64,000 nt of DNA from Ectothiorhodospiraceae bacterium (GTDB lineage: Bacteria > Pseudomonadota > Gammaproteobacteria > Nitrococcales > Aquisalimonadaceae): contig JAFIFV010000090.1 of assembly GCA_020831845.1 (NCBI GenBank), positions 1-64,000 on the forward strand, given 5' to 3'. Numbering within the stretch: the first letter of the stretch is position 1; each line of letters starts with the position of its first letter. Below are positions 44,528-54,410 of the stretch, piece by piece. The position numbers were made by a program, and so were the translations under genes. Below the pieces are notes generated by a model that worked only from the letters and a program-made list of their open reading frames with translations, did no database searches and was not told the DNA's origin.

Positions 44528-45747
44528 TGCAGACCTGGATTCCGGACCAAATCAAGTCCACCGCCGAAGGCGCCGAGGCCGACCGCATCCTGCGTACCTG
44601 CACACACTGTGGTTTCTGCCTGGCCACCTGCCCCACCTACCAGTTGCTGGGCAATGAACTGGACAGCCCGCGTGGACGCATCTACCTGATGAAGCAGGTT
44701 CTGGAAGGACAGGAGCCCAGCGCCACCACACAGCTGCATCTGGATCGATGCCTGACCTGCCGATCCTGCGAAACAACCTGCCCTTCCGGGGTCGAGTACG
44801 GCAAGCTGGTGGACATCGGCCGGGAAATGGTGGAGCAGCAGGTGCCCCGCAGGGACGGCAAGGCGTTAAAGCGCTGGGTGCTACGGCAACTGGTTCCACG
44901 CCGGAACCTCTTTTCCGTGCTGATGCGCACCGGTCAGGCCTTGCGCCCGCTGACGCCCCCCGCTCTGCGCGAGAAAATACCACAGCGTCGCACGCCCCCG
45001 GCCTGGCCCGAGCGAAAGCCCCATCAGCGCCGGGTTCTGCTGCTGGAAGGCTGCGTGCAGCCGTCAATGGATCCGGTCATCAACCCACAGACCGCCCGCC
45101 TGCTGGATGCCCTGGGCATTGCCATCGTACGCACCCCTGCCAGTCAGTGCTGTGGCGCGGTAGACCAGCACCTGGGGCATCCGGAAGCCGCCGCCCGACA
45201 GATCAGGCGCAACATCGACGCCTGGTGGCCCGAGCTTGAAGCCGGGGCCGAGGCGGTGATCGTGAATGCCAGCGGCTGCGGCGTACAGGTGAAAGACTAT
45301 GGCCACCTGCTGCGGGACGACCCCGACTACGCGGACAAGGCGAAGCGCATTTCAGAACTCACGCTGGACCCGGTGGAGCTGCTGCTGAACGAAGAAGAGC
45401 GCCTGCAGCCCGCAGGCGGGGCGCCGCGCAACATCGCGTTCCAATCGCCCTGTACGCTGCAGCACGGCCAGAAGCTGGGCGGCCGGGTGGAAGGGCTGCT
45501 GACCCGCATCGGCTTTACGCTGACGCCGGTGCCGGATGCGCATCTGTGCTGCGGCTCTGCCGGCACCTATTCGGTCCTGCAGCCGGAGCTGTCCCGGCAA
45601 CTGCGCAGCAACAAGCTGTCCAACCTGCAGAGCGGCAAGCCTGAACTCATCGCCACGGCCAATATCGGCTGCCTGTGCCACCTGGGCGCCCAAGCGGCGG
45701 TTCCCGTCCGGCACTGGCTGGAACTCGTCGACGTGAAGAACGAATAG
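44527..45747 (+). CDS. glcF: Glycolate oxidase iron-sulfur subunit GlcF
   Basis: 406 residues. Two 4Fe-4S motifs at the N-terminus (CTHCGFCLATCPTY and CLTCRSCETTCPSG) and two CCG domains (SQCCGAVDQHLGHP, HLCCGSAGTYSVLQPELS) complete the GlcF/heterodisulfide-reductase-D layout. It carries electrons from GlcDE towards quinone. Last gene of glcDEF; an inverted repeat begins two bases after its stop codon. Confidence 0.96.
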   Translation: MQTWIPDQIKSTAEGAEADRILRTCTHCGFCLATCPTYQLLGNELDSPRGRIYLMKQVLEGQEPSATTQLHLDRCLTCRSCETTCPSGVEYGKLVDIGREMVEQQVPRRDGKALKRWVLRQLVPRRNLFSVLMRTGQALRPLTPPALREKIPQRRTPPAWPERKPHQRRVLLLEGCVQPSMDPVINPQTARLLDALGIAIVRTPASQCCGAVDQHLGHPEAAARQIRRNIDAWWPELEAGAEAVIVNASGCGVQVKDYGHLLRDDPDYADKAKRISELTLDPVELLLNEEERLQPAGGAPRNIAFQSPCTLQHGQKLGGRVEGLLTRIGFTLTPVPDAHLCCGSAGTYSVLQPELSRQLRSNKLSNLQSGKPELIATANIGCLCHLGAQAAVPVRHWLELVDVKNE

Positions 45748-45748
45748 T

Positions 45749-45886
45749 AACCTTCTCGAACGTATTGCCATGCCTCAGTGGCAGCCTGCACCGCTGCGGC
45801 ATGGCGCGAGGAGGAAGGCCTAGCGGGCTACATGATCGACAAGCTGCACAACGGTGCTGAGACATATCAGTACGTTCGAGAAGGTT
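45749..45886. promoter_or_regulatory. 16-bp inverted repeat with nested hairpin between glcF and rhodanese gene
   Basis: AACCTTCTCGAACGTA (45749-45764) and TACGTTCGAGAAGGTT (45871-45886) are perfectly complementary. Inside the left half GCCATGCC (45767-45774) pairs with GGCATGGC (45798-45805), with GCAGC/GCTGC extending it. The right outer arm includes GAGAAGG, the presumed ribosome-binding site of the next gene, so folding of a long transcript could mask it. A mini mobile element with terminal repeats is the alternative. Confidence 0.5.
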
Positions 45887-45893
45887 GGTAACC

Positions 45894-46724
45894 ATGAGCG
45901 ATGCACGATTGGACGAACTTCCACTGCTGATGGAGCCGGACGAGCTGGAACGCCTGCTTGGGATACCCGGCCTGCTGGTGGTGGACTTGAGCGACGCCGA
46001 TTCCTACGCGGATCACCATGTTCCCGGAGCGGTGCGGATGGACTTCCCCCACCTTGTCCGGCAGGAACCACCGGCAATGGGACTGCTGCCGAAGGAGGAG
46101 GATCTGACCAACATCTTCTCCGGCATCGGCCTGACGCCCGACACTCACGTAGTGGCCTGCGACAACACCGGCGGCGGCCGCGCCGCGAGGCTGCTCTGGA
46201 CGCTGGACGTAGTGGGTCATGAGCGCTATTCCATGCTCAACGGCGGTATCAAGGCCTGGGCTGCGGAAGGCCATCCGGTGGAGGCCGGCCACAATCAACC
46301 CTCCCCCAGTCGGTACAAGGTGACGCTGCCCGCAGACCCGGAGTCCCGGGCCGACATGAACTATCTGCTGCAGCGGCTGGGCTCCAGCGACCTGGCCATT
46401 CTGGATGCCCGCTCCCCGGCGGAATACGACGGTTCCGACCGCCGCGCCGCCAAAGGCGGGCACATTCCCGGGGCGGTCAACCTGAACTGGACCGACATGA
46501 TTGACGCGGACAGCAACGGCCGCCTGAAGCCGGCTGGCGAACTCCTGGACATGCTGCGGGAGCGGCGGGTGACGCCGGACAAGGAAGTGGTTACCCATTG
46601 CCAGACGCACCACCGTTCCGCACTGACCTGGGTCGCCCTGCGCGCATTGGGGTTCCACAAGGTCAAGGGCTACGACGGGTCCTGGTCGGAATGGGGTAAC
46701 GATCCGAAAACACCCGTGGAGTGA
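45894..46724 (+). CDS. Tandem-rhodanese sulfurtransferase (second copy)
   Basis: 276 residues, two rhodanese domains. Active-site C236 lies in HCQTHHRSALT in the second domain. The loop CQTHHRS differs from the CGGGIAAS loop of the protein at 4013-4882, so the two probably use different substrates. ATG 45894 follows GAGAAGG, which is part of a 16-bp inverted repeat. A TTG three codons earlier is less likely. Confidence 0.86.
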   Translation: MSDARLDELPLLMEPDELERLLGIPGLLVVDLSDADSYADHHVPGAVRMDFPHLVRQEPPAMGLLPKEEDLTNIFSGIGLTPDTHVVACDNTGGGRAARLLWTLDVVGHERYSMLNGGIKAWAAEGHPVEAGHNQPSPSRYKVTLPADPESRADMNYLLQRLGSSDLAILDARSPAEYDGSDRRAAKGGHIPGAVNLNWTDMIDADSNGRLKPAGELLDMLRERRVTPDKEVVTHCQTHHRSALTWVALRALGFHKVKGYDGSWSEWGNDPKTPVE

Positions 46725-46823
46725 ACCGGAACCTGGGGACGTGCACCAAGTCCCGCGCTGTCGTTACAGCCGGCGAGACGGAAAAGTCGCTGGCGATGAA
46801 CGCAACGCGGCGAACTGCGGGGC

Positions 46824-47402
46824 TCACTCCCCCTGATCTGCGTCCACTGGATCAGGCACGTTCAGGAAGCGCTCGCGATAGAAACGCAACTCACGAATTG
46901 AATCCTTGATGTCGTCCATGGCCAGGTGGGACGGGGTTTTCTTGAATTCCCTGGCCATGTCCGGCGCCCAGCGTGCGGCGAGTTCCTTCAGCGTACTGAC
47001 GTCGATATGCCGGTAGTGAAAGTAACGCTCCAGCGCCGGCATCAGCCGGTGCAGGAAGCGGCGGTCCTGGCAAATGCTGTTACCGCACATGGGCGACACC
47101 CCGGAAGGCACCCACTGCTCAAGGAATTGCAGGGTCTCCTGTTGCGCCCTGGCATAGTCGTATTCGCTGCGGCGCACCCGATCCACCAGTCCCGACCGGG
47201 CATGCTGACTGGTATTCCAGCTATCCATGCCATTCAGCACGTCATCTGTCTGATGGATAGCCAAGACCGGCCCTTCCGCCAGAACGTTCAAGTGCCGGTC
47301 CGTGATCACCGTTGCGATTTCGATGATCCCATCATTGTCGGTATCCAGACCGGTCATCTCCAGATCGATCCAGATCAGGTTCTCAGCGCTCGGCTCGGGC
47401 AT
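46824..47402 (-). CDS. orn: Oligoribonuclease
   Basis: 192 residues, DEDDh exonuclease. Motif I is [10 protein letters not shown] (D and E), motif II lies in the [12 protein letters not shown] to [12 protein letters not shown] region, and motif III is [12 protein letters not shown] with the catalytic histidine. Orn degrades two-nucleotide RNAs, including pGpG from c-di-GMP turnover, and is essential in many gammaproteobacteria. It is divergent from rsgA, its usual neighbour. Confidence 0.97.
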   Translation of the reverse strand: MPEPSAENLIWIDLEMTGLDTDNDGIIEIATVITDRHLNVLAEGPVLAIHQTDDVLNGMDSWNTSQHARSGLVDRVRRSEYDYARAQQETLQFLEQWVPSGVSPMCGNSICQDRRFLHRLMPALERYFHYRHIDVSTLKELAARWAPDMAREFKKTPSHLAMDDIKDSIRELRFYRERFLNVPDPVDADQGE

Positions 47403-47606
47403 GCGTGCTCGCTTGTCGATAGATGTATTGATGAGGCAACCCGCGGCGTCCGGGCGACCATGCCCAGTGTGACCGGAGGGCGCGAAACTTGTTCCGCATT
47501 CTAACAGAGGCTACTCTCCGGTGCTGTTCCCACGGAAACCCATTGGATCCATGTCTGCCTCCCGGAAAACACGTCAGTATCCCCCTGCTCGCGGAGACCA
47601 TCCGGC

Positions 47607-48488
47607 ATGAAGCGCCAGGGTACAGGCCTGGTCATGGCGGGCTATGGCGCTGAAAGCGTTGTACAGACGGAAGACGACTCGCTGCTGCGCTGCCTGACCC
47701 GCCGGCGTACCGGGCGTGCGGTGTGTGGCGACCGCGTGCGATACAAGCAGAGCACGCCCCAGGAAGGCACCATTGAGGAAATCCTGCCCCGCAGGAACAC
47801 CCTGAGCCGCACCAACTACCGGGGTCAGGAGCGCATACTGGCGGCGAACCTGGACCGGGTGATCGTGGTCATCGCTGCCGAGCCCGCACCGGACTTCGTG
47901 CTGCTGGACCGTTACCTGGTGCTGGCGGCACACCTGGATACCGAAGCCAGCATCCTGCTGAACAAGACGGACCTCCCCGGCGCGGCGGCACCTGAACTTC
48001 AGGAGCGGCTGGACCTGTACCGATCCCTGGACTACCCGGTGCTTACCTCCTGCACGAAGAGGGAGGATGGGCTGGAGCCCCTGCGTCGCCTGCTGGTGGA
48101 CCAGACCAGCATCCTGGTCGGGCAGTCCGGTGTCGGCAAATCCTCCCTGATCAATCACCTGGTGCCAGACCGCGAAGCGCGCACCCAGGCGCTCTCCGAG
48201 GCCAGCGGCCAGGGTCGCCACACCACCACCGAAACAACACTGTACCCGCTGCCGGACGGCGGCGCGTTGATGGATTCCCCGGGTATCCGGATACTGCGAC
48301 TGGGCCATCTGTCGCGAGATGAACTGGCGCGAGGGTTCCGGGAATTCCGCCCTTACCTGGACCAGTGCCAGTTTCGCGACTGTGTGCACCTGGACGAGCC
48401 CGGGTGCGCGGTCAGGGTGGCGGTCGCCGAAGGCCGGGTGGACTCCCGACGGCTGCAGAGTTTTCACCTGCTGCTGCAGGAAGGTTAG
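47607..48488 (+). CDS. rsgA: Small-ribosomal-subunit-dependent GTPase A
   Basis: 293 residues, shorter than Escherichia coli RsgA (350) mainly at the N-terminus. Circularly permuted GTPase: G4 (NKTD) precedes G1 (GQSGVGKSS) and G3 (DSPG). An OB-fold lies at the N-terminus, and a zinc finger CQFRDCVHLDEPGC at the C-terminus. It acts in late 30S maturation. ATG 47607 directly follows the divergent orn promoter region. Confidence 0.95.
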   Translation: MKRQGTGLVMAGYGAESVVQTEDDSLLRCLTRRRTGRAVCGDRVRYKQSTPQEGTIEEILPRRNTLSRTNYRGQERILAANLDRVIVVIAAEPAPDFVLLDRYLVLAAHLDTEASILLNKTDLPGAAAPELQERLDLYRSLDYPVLTSCTKREDGLEPLRRLLVDQTSILVGQSGVGKSSLINHLVPDREARTQALSEASGQGRHTTTETTLYPLPDGGALMDSPGIRILRLGHLSRDELARGFREFRPYLDQCQFRDCVHLDEPGCAVRVAVAEGRVDSRRLQSFHLLLQEG

Positions 48489-48559
48489 CGTCTGGGCCAG
48501 GGTGGCGATGAGACGCTGGGAACGCAACCTTACCGCGAGGCCGCATACCAGGAATCAGG

Positions 48560-48573
48560 CAGCGCTTCCTTAG
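48560..48573. repeat. TAGGGAAGCGCTGA-type repeat, copy 4 (half)
   Basis: CAGCGCTTCCTTAG is the right half of the palindrome family, lying at the convergent ends of rsgA and the HIT gene and overlapping the last codon(s) of neither intact arm. Confidence 0.35.
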
Positions 48574-48914
48574 CCGGGGGGCCACTGCATGCGACGACCG
48601 GCCAGCACATGCACATGCAGATGCTGTACCTCCTGCCCGCCATCGTGGCCACTGTTGATGACGGTGCGATAACCGCGATCCGCGAAACCCTCCTGCCGCG
48701 CCACCTGCTGCGCCGCCAACAGAAGCGTTCCAGCCAGATCCTCCTGGCCCGGCTCAAGGTCTTCCAGACTACGCACGTGCACGCGGGGAATGATCAGTAC
48801 GTGCTGCGGGGCCTGGGGGTTGATATCCCGGAACGCCATCAGGTGCTCGGTCTCAAGCACCAGGTCCACCGGAATTTCGTTGTTCGCCATCTTGCAGAAC
48901 AGGCAATCCGTCAT
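48570..48914 (-). CDS. HIT-family (HinT-like) nucleotide hydrolase
   Basis: 114 residues. The histidine triad HLHVHVLAG lies near the C-terminus and CLFCKMANNEIP at the N-terminus, the HinT layout. Such enzymes hydrolyse adenosine phosphoramidates. The stop lies about 80 bp after the rsgA stop on the opposite strand, so the two genes converge. It is 23 bp downstream of recR and probably co-transcribed with recR. Confidence 0.93.
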   Translation of the reverse strand: MTDCLFCKMANNEIPVDLVLETEHLMAFRDINPQAPQHVLIIPRVHVRSLEDLEPGQEDLAGTLLLAAQQVARQEGFADRGYRTVINSGHDGGQEVQHLHVHVLAGRRMQWPPG

Positions 48915-48937
48915 TGCACGCTCCTCCCGCTTCGGGT

Positions 48938-49537
48938 TCAGCGGTACTCGCGCCGCCCTGCAAAGGCATGCGACAGAGTACCGCTATCCACGTACTCCAG
49001 TTCACCGCCCACCGGAACGCCGTGGGCTATGCGGCTGCAGGCCACCTGGTAGTCCGACGCCATGTCGGCCACGTACTGGGCGGTGGCCTCCCCTTCCACG
49101 GTGGGACTGACCGCCAGAATGATTTCGCGCACTTCGCCTTCCCGCAACTGTTCTTCCAGCCTGTCCAGGCCGATGTCCACCGGCCCCATGCCATCCAGCG
49201 GTGACAGCCGCCCCATGAGCACGAAATAACGACCGGCATAATCGGTGGCCTGCTCCAGCGCAAACACGTCCGCCGGGCTTTCCACCAGGCATAGCAGACC
49301 CTGGTCCCGCTTGTCGTTCCGGCACAGGCCGCAGACCGGCTCTTCCGTCGGCAGCCGGCAGCGCGAGCACTGGCCGACCTGCTCCATGGCCATGGCCACC
49401 GCGGCGGCGAGCCGTCTGCCGCCTTCCCTATCCCGTTGCAACAGATGAAACGCCATGCGCTGGGCACTGCGCGGACCAACGCCGGGGAGGCCGCGTAGCG
49501 CCTCGATCAATTCCTGAATCAACGGAGAGTAAGCCAT
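48938..49537 (-). CDS. recR: Recombination protein RecR
   Basis: 199 residues. Helix-hairpin-helix region [17 protein letters not shown], zinc finger [16 protein letters not shown], and a Toprim domain ([14 protein letters not shown]) are in the standard order. RecR works with RecO and RecF in loading RecA at gaps. It lies between ybaB and the HIT gene in the conserved dnaX-ybaB-recR cluster. Confidence 0.97.
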   Translation of the reverse strand: MAYSPLIQELIEALRGLPGVGPRSAQRMAFHLLQRDREGGRRLAAAVAMAMEQVGQCSRCRLPTEEPVCGLCRNDKRDQGLLCLVESPADVFALEQATDYAGRYFVLMGRLSPLDGMGPVDIGLDRLEEQLREGEVREIILAVSPTVEGEATAQYVADMASDYQVACSRIAHGVPVGGELEYVDSGTLSHAFAGRREYR

Positions 49538-49601
49538 GCTCGTCCAGTCTCGGCCTGGCCGGCCGCGTAAACCGAAAATGGGATGAGGCGTGCGGCGTTC
49601 T

Positions 49602-49928
49602 TCAGAACGGCAGCTTCATACCCGGAGGCAGGCCCATGCCGGAGGTCAGCTCGGACATCCGCTCCTGGGTGGTTTCCTGTACACGACGAACGGCATCGTT
49701 GAAAGCCGCAGCCACGAGGTCGGCGATCATGTCCCGGTCGTCATCGAACAGGCTGTCATCGATAGCCACCTTGCGCACTTCATGCTTGCCATTCATGGTG
49801 ACCGAAACCAGCCCGCCACCCGCCTGACCGGTGACTTCCAGGCGCGCGATCTCTTCCTGCGCCTTCTGCATATCGGCCTGCATCTTCTGGGCCTGCTTCA
49901 TCAGGTTTCCCAAACCGCCTTTCATCAC
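49602..49928 (-). CDS. ybaB: YbaB/EbfC nucleoid-associated protein
   Basis: 108 residues. It begins [20 protein letters not shown] with the family hallmark and ends PPGMKLPF. It binds DNA as a dimer and is always found between dnaX and recR in gammaproteobacteria. GTG 49926-49928 has GAGGAT six bases upstream; the adjacent ATG is an alternative start. Confidence 0.95.
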   Translation of the reverse strand: MMKGGLGNLMKQAQKMQADMQKAQEEIARLEVTGQAGGGLVSVTMNGKHEVRKVAIDDSLFDDDRDMIADLVAAAFNDAVRRVQETTQERMSELTSGMGLPPGMKLPF

Positions 49929-49967
49929 TCATATCCTCATTGTCATTGCATTGACTGGTTCGCCGGT

Positions 49968-51698
<1,731 letters not shown>

Positions 51699-51832
51699 GC
51701 GTGGGAAAGCCTTCCGTCGCGTCTCAGTCAGGCGAGCATTGTAGCACCGACCGGGGGCAGTTCGAGGGGGGTAAGGAGGGTTGAAAACCAGGGATGCGCG
51801 GAAGCGCTCGCGATTCCCCAAGAATAATGGAG

Positions 51833-51942
51833 GCGGCAAGCACCAGCCACATCCCGGCGCCCGAGTCCACTGCTGCGGCTGCTCCCTTCCGGGCCTGACC
51901 GGGTTCACAGTCTATCGTCGCGGGAGGACCGGCACCGCCGCC
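51833..51942 (-). ncRNA. ffs: Bacterial signal recognition particle RNA (4.5S type)
   Basis: On the minus strand the conserved core GGTCAGGCCCGGAAGGGAGC, with its GGAA tetraloop, is followed by CAGCCGCAGCAG and GCCGGGATGTGGCTGG as in Escherichia coli 4.5S RNA. The two ends pair (GGCGGCGGTGCC with GGTGCTTGCCGCC). About 110 nt. It binds Ffh and targets ribosomes to the membrane. It lies between tRNA-Ser and dnaX, a common arrangement. Confidence 0.93.
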
Positions 51943-51979
51943 ATTGATCGCGTCAGGCCAGTGACTACATCGTGCCAAG

Positions 51980-52089
51980 TCGTCGAACCCGACTTGTCTG
52001 ATTCCGTGGGTTCGAATCAACCTTGATCATTCACTTCCTGCAGAGGGCGCTCTGCGAACGCCCTCTGCAGGAAGTGGCGGAGAGGGTGG
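51980..52089. repeat. Direct duplication, copy A, with truncated tRNA-Ser 3' end
   Basis: 110 bp closely repeated at 52161-52270. It holds a small inverted repeat TCGAACCC/GGGTTCGA (51983-51990/52008-52015) and an 18-bp perfect hairpin (52032-52049/52059-52076). Its last 15 bases (52075-52089) equal the 3' end of tRNA-Ser. Confidence 0.8.
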
Positions 52090-52160
52090 TCCTATTAGGC
52101 GCTGCGCGCCTCACCCTCCGGGCCGTCGGCACAGCCGACGTTCTCCCTCGCTACGCTCGG

Positions 52161-52346
<186 letters not shown>

Positions 52347-52437
52347 GCTATCTCGCCCCACAGGCTTCCTGCCTGACGAGAGGCGGAAGGTTAAACCAAC
52401 TCACACTCAGGTGCAACGGCACCGGGCCCACTTCGGT

Positions 52438-52770
52438 TCACGGCTTGGACGAACCGCCCGGCGGCATGCCCGTGTAGGGGAACTGGGCAATGTTGCCCTT
52501 GGCGTCGGAAATCTTGCCGGTACCGACTTTCTCCACCTCGTCGATACGCACCACCGCATGCATCGGGATGTAGGTGCGGATGACTCCCTCGAATTCGCTC
52601 TTCAGTCGCTCTTCGGACGGATCCACGACCACCTGCGTGCGTTCGCCGAAACTGAGCTTCTCGATCTCCACGAAGCCCATCAGCCCGCCCTGGGCAACGC
52701 TCTCGGCGTATATCTCGAAAACCTGCCCCTGGTTAACGAAGATGATCTTGTAAATACGCTTCTTGGCCAT
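52438..52770 (-). CDS. DUF1820 family protein
   Basis: 110 residues. The family opening MAKKRIYKIIFVNQGQVFEIYA and the middle segment GFVEIEKLSFGERTQVVVDPSEERLK are typical of DUF1820, a short gammaproteobacterial family without known function. ATG 52770 follows GGGAG. It lies between tRNA-Ser and an MBL-fold hydrolase gene, all on the minus strand, 28 bp from the latter. Confidence 0.88.
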   Translation of the reverse strand: MAKKRIYKIIFVNQGQVFEIYAESVAQGGLMGFVEIEKLSFGERTQVVVDPSEERLKSEFEGVIRTYIPMHAVVRIDEVEKVGTGKISDAKGNIAQFPYTGMPPGGSSKP

Positions 52771-52798
52771 GGCGACTCCCACCGACTCGTCTCTTACC

Positions 52799-53830
52799 CT
52801 ATCGCATCGCGAAACGGTATACCCCGTCCGCAGCCTGCTCGCGCACCAGTTCCCCCTGATGCCAGAGGTGATTCAGATGCGCGATTGCCTCACCCATGGC
52901 GAAAAACAGGCTGTGTGTGTCCAGTTCCCGGTCAAACAGGATATCCAGTGTATCCGCCGCAGCGCTGGGGGAACGACACTGGCGACGAAGCCGGTCCAGA
53001 CGCTCCTCATGATGCGCAAGCACCTGATCCACCCGCGCCTCATGGCCGGTGAATACGCGGCCGTGGGACGGTAGCACCAGCGTATCCGGCGGCAAGGTCC
53101 TCAGACGCTGCAGGGAATCCAGGTAATGACCCAGCGGATCACCGTCCGGGTCGGTCGGGGTACAACTGATGTTGCTGGTTATGCTGGGCAGCAGTTGGTC
53201 ACCGGAAATCAGCACACCAAGGGACTCCGCATACAGGCAGGCGTGCTCGGGCGCATGCCCCCGCCCCACCATGACACGCCAGCATACGCCGCCAATCTCG
53301 ATCTCGTCGCCATCGGCGAGGATATCGATTTCACGCGGCAGTGACGGCACCACTCTTCGGTAGCTGTTACCCCGCTGGCCAAGGGCTTCCAGCCGCTCCG
53401 CATCCAGACCGTGACGGTGGAAGTGCGGCACCACGGTCTGGCGGAAATCCTCTCCGCTCTGTTCCCAGACACGCCATGCCTGGGCGTGCTCTCCCGCGGT
53501 CATGCTGACCGGGACCTGGTGGCGCTCGGCGAGCCAGTTCGCCAACCCGGCGTGGTCGGGGTGGAAATGGGTTATCACGATACGCCCCAGCGGCCGGTTT
53601 GCCAGCCAGCTCCGCTCGAGTTCCTGCCAGCGTTCCTGCACGACCTGCATGCCCATGCCGCTGTCCACCAGCACGCAGTTGTCCCCATCTTCAAGCAGCC
53701 AGAGATTGATATGGTCCAGCGAGAACGGTAGCGGCATGCGCAGCCAGTGGACACCCTTCGCCACGGGGACCGGCGCGATGTCCTCGCCCGGGCTCTGGAT
53801 CGGATACTGCAGGTCAGTCTGTTGTGTCAT
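52799..53830 (-). CDS. MBL-fold metallo-hydrolase (glyoxalase II/LACTB2-like)
   Basis: 343 residues. The zinc motif THFHPDHAGLANWL, further metal histidine GRGHAPEHACLY and aspartate VLISGDQLLP are intact. The C-terminal helical part (LDTHSLFFAMGEAIAHLNHLWHQGEL) is the winged-helix tail of LACTB2-like members. It probably hydrolyses a thioester, phosphodiester or other ester; substrate unknown. ATG 53828-53830 gives the family start; upstream codons are non-homologous. Confidence 0.88.
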   Translation of the reverse strand: MTQQTDLQYPIQSPGEDIAPVPVAKGVHWLRMPLPFSLDHINLWLLEDGDNCVLVDSGMGMQVVQERWQELERSWLANRPLGRIVITHFHPDHAGLANWLAERHQVPVSMTAGEHAQAWRVWEQSGEDFRQTVVPHFHRHGLDAERLEALGQRGNSYRRVVPSLPREIDILADGDEIEIGGVCWRVMVGRGHAPEHACLYAESLGVLISGDQLLPSITSNISCTPTDPDGDPLGHYLDSLQRLRTLPPDTLVLPSHGRVFTGHEARVDQVLAHHEERLDRLRRQCRSPSAAADTLDILFDRELDTHSLFFAMGEAIAHLNHLWHQGELVREQAADGVYRFAMR

Positions 53831-53918
53831 GACGTCTGTTCCGGATATTCCGCGATTTGTTTCTGGCGGCGGCGGCGCCCCATAATGCTTGCCCCTCCGA
53901 CAACCGGGAGATAGACGG

Positions 53919-54407
53919 ATGCATGCGTGGGAAGGCCTGGAGGTTGCAGATGCGGTGGCTGCAATCGCCGAACGGGATCCTCGAAAATACCGATTTGGTC
54001 TGGCCTCGGCAAGCTCTGGCACGGCTGATTCAGGCGGACTGGCCTTACGCTGGTTCGGTACCGTGGGCGAACTCAACCAGTTTGCCCTGCGCGTGGAGCC
54101 CCGGTGCAGGGGGCTAGCGATGGCCGAGCTTATCAACTTCAAGCAGGCACTGGGTCCGGTCAGTGCCGCCGTGGATGTACAAGGGCTTACGGAAGCGCTT
54201 CGCGAACAGTATAACGCCTTCAGCGAACCCGCATTCCGCATACTCTGGTGGGGGTCGCTGGAGCAGCTGCGACAAGCCGGGCACCCTTGGACCCGGGAGC
54301 TGGTCGCCGCCTATCGGCAGCAGCCGGGCGCCTCGGCACCGCAGCCAGTCCGATCAGCGGAGACCGCAGATTTCGTCGCCTACCTGCAACAGCATTTCGG
54401 CGGCTGA
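53919..54407 (+). CDS. Hypothetical protein
   Basis: 162 residues, predicted soluble and without signal peptide or membrane segment. I do not recognise a family. It is rich in Ala, Leu and Gln, with tryptophans in FRILWWGSLEQL and a C-terminal FVAYLQQHFGG. ATG 53919 has GGGAG eight bases upstream, supporting expression. It lies divergent from the MBL gene (88 bp) and converges with the PAS/EAL gene, three bases between stops. Confidence 0.65.
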   Translation: MHAWEGLEVADAVAAIAERDPRKYRFGLASASSGTADSGGLALRWFGTVGELNQFALRVEPRCRGLAMAELINFKQALGPVSAAVDVQGLTEALREQYNAFSEPAFRILWWGSLEQLRQAGHPWTRELVAAYRQQPGASAPQPVRSAETADFVAYLQQHFGG

Positions 54408-54410
54408 TAC

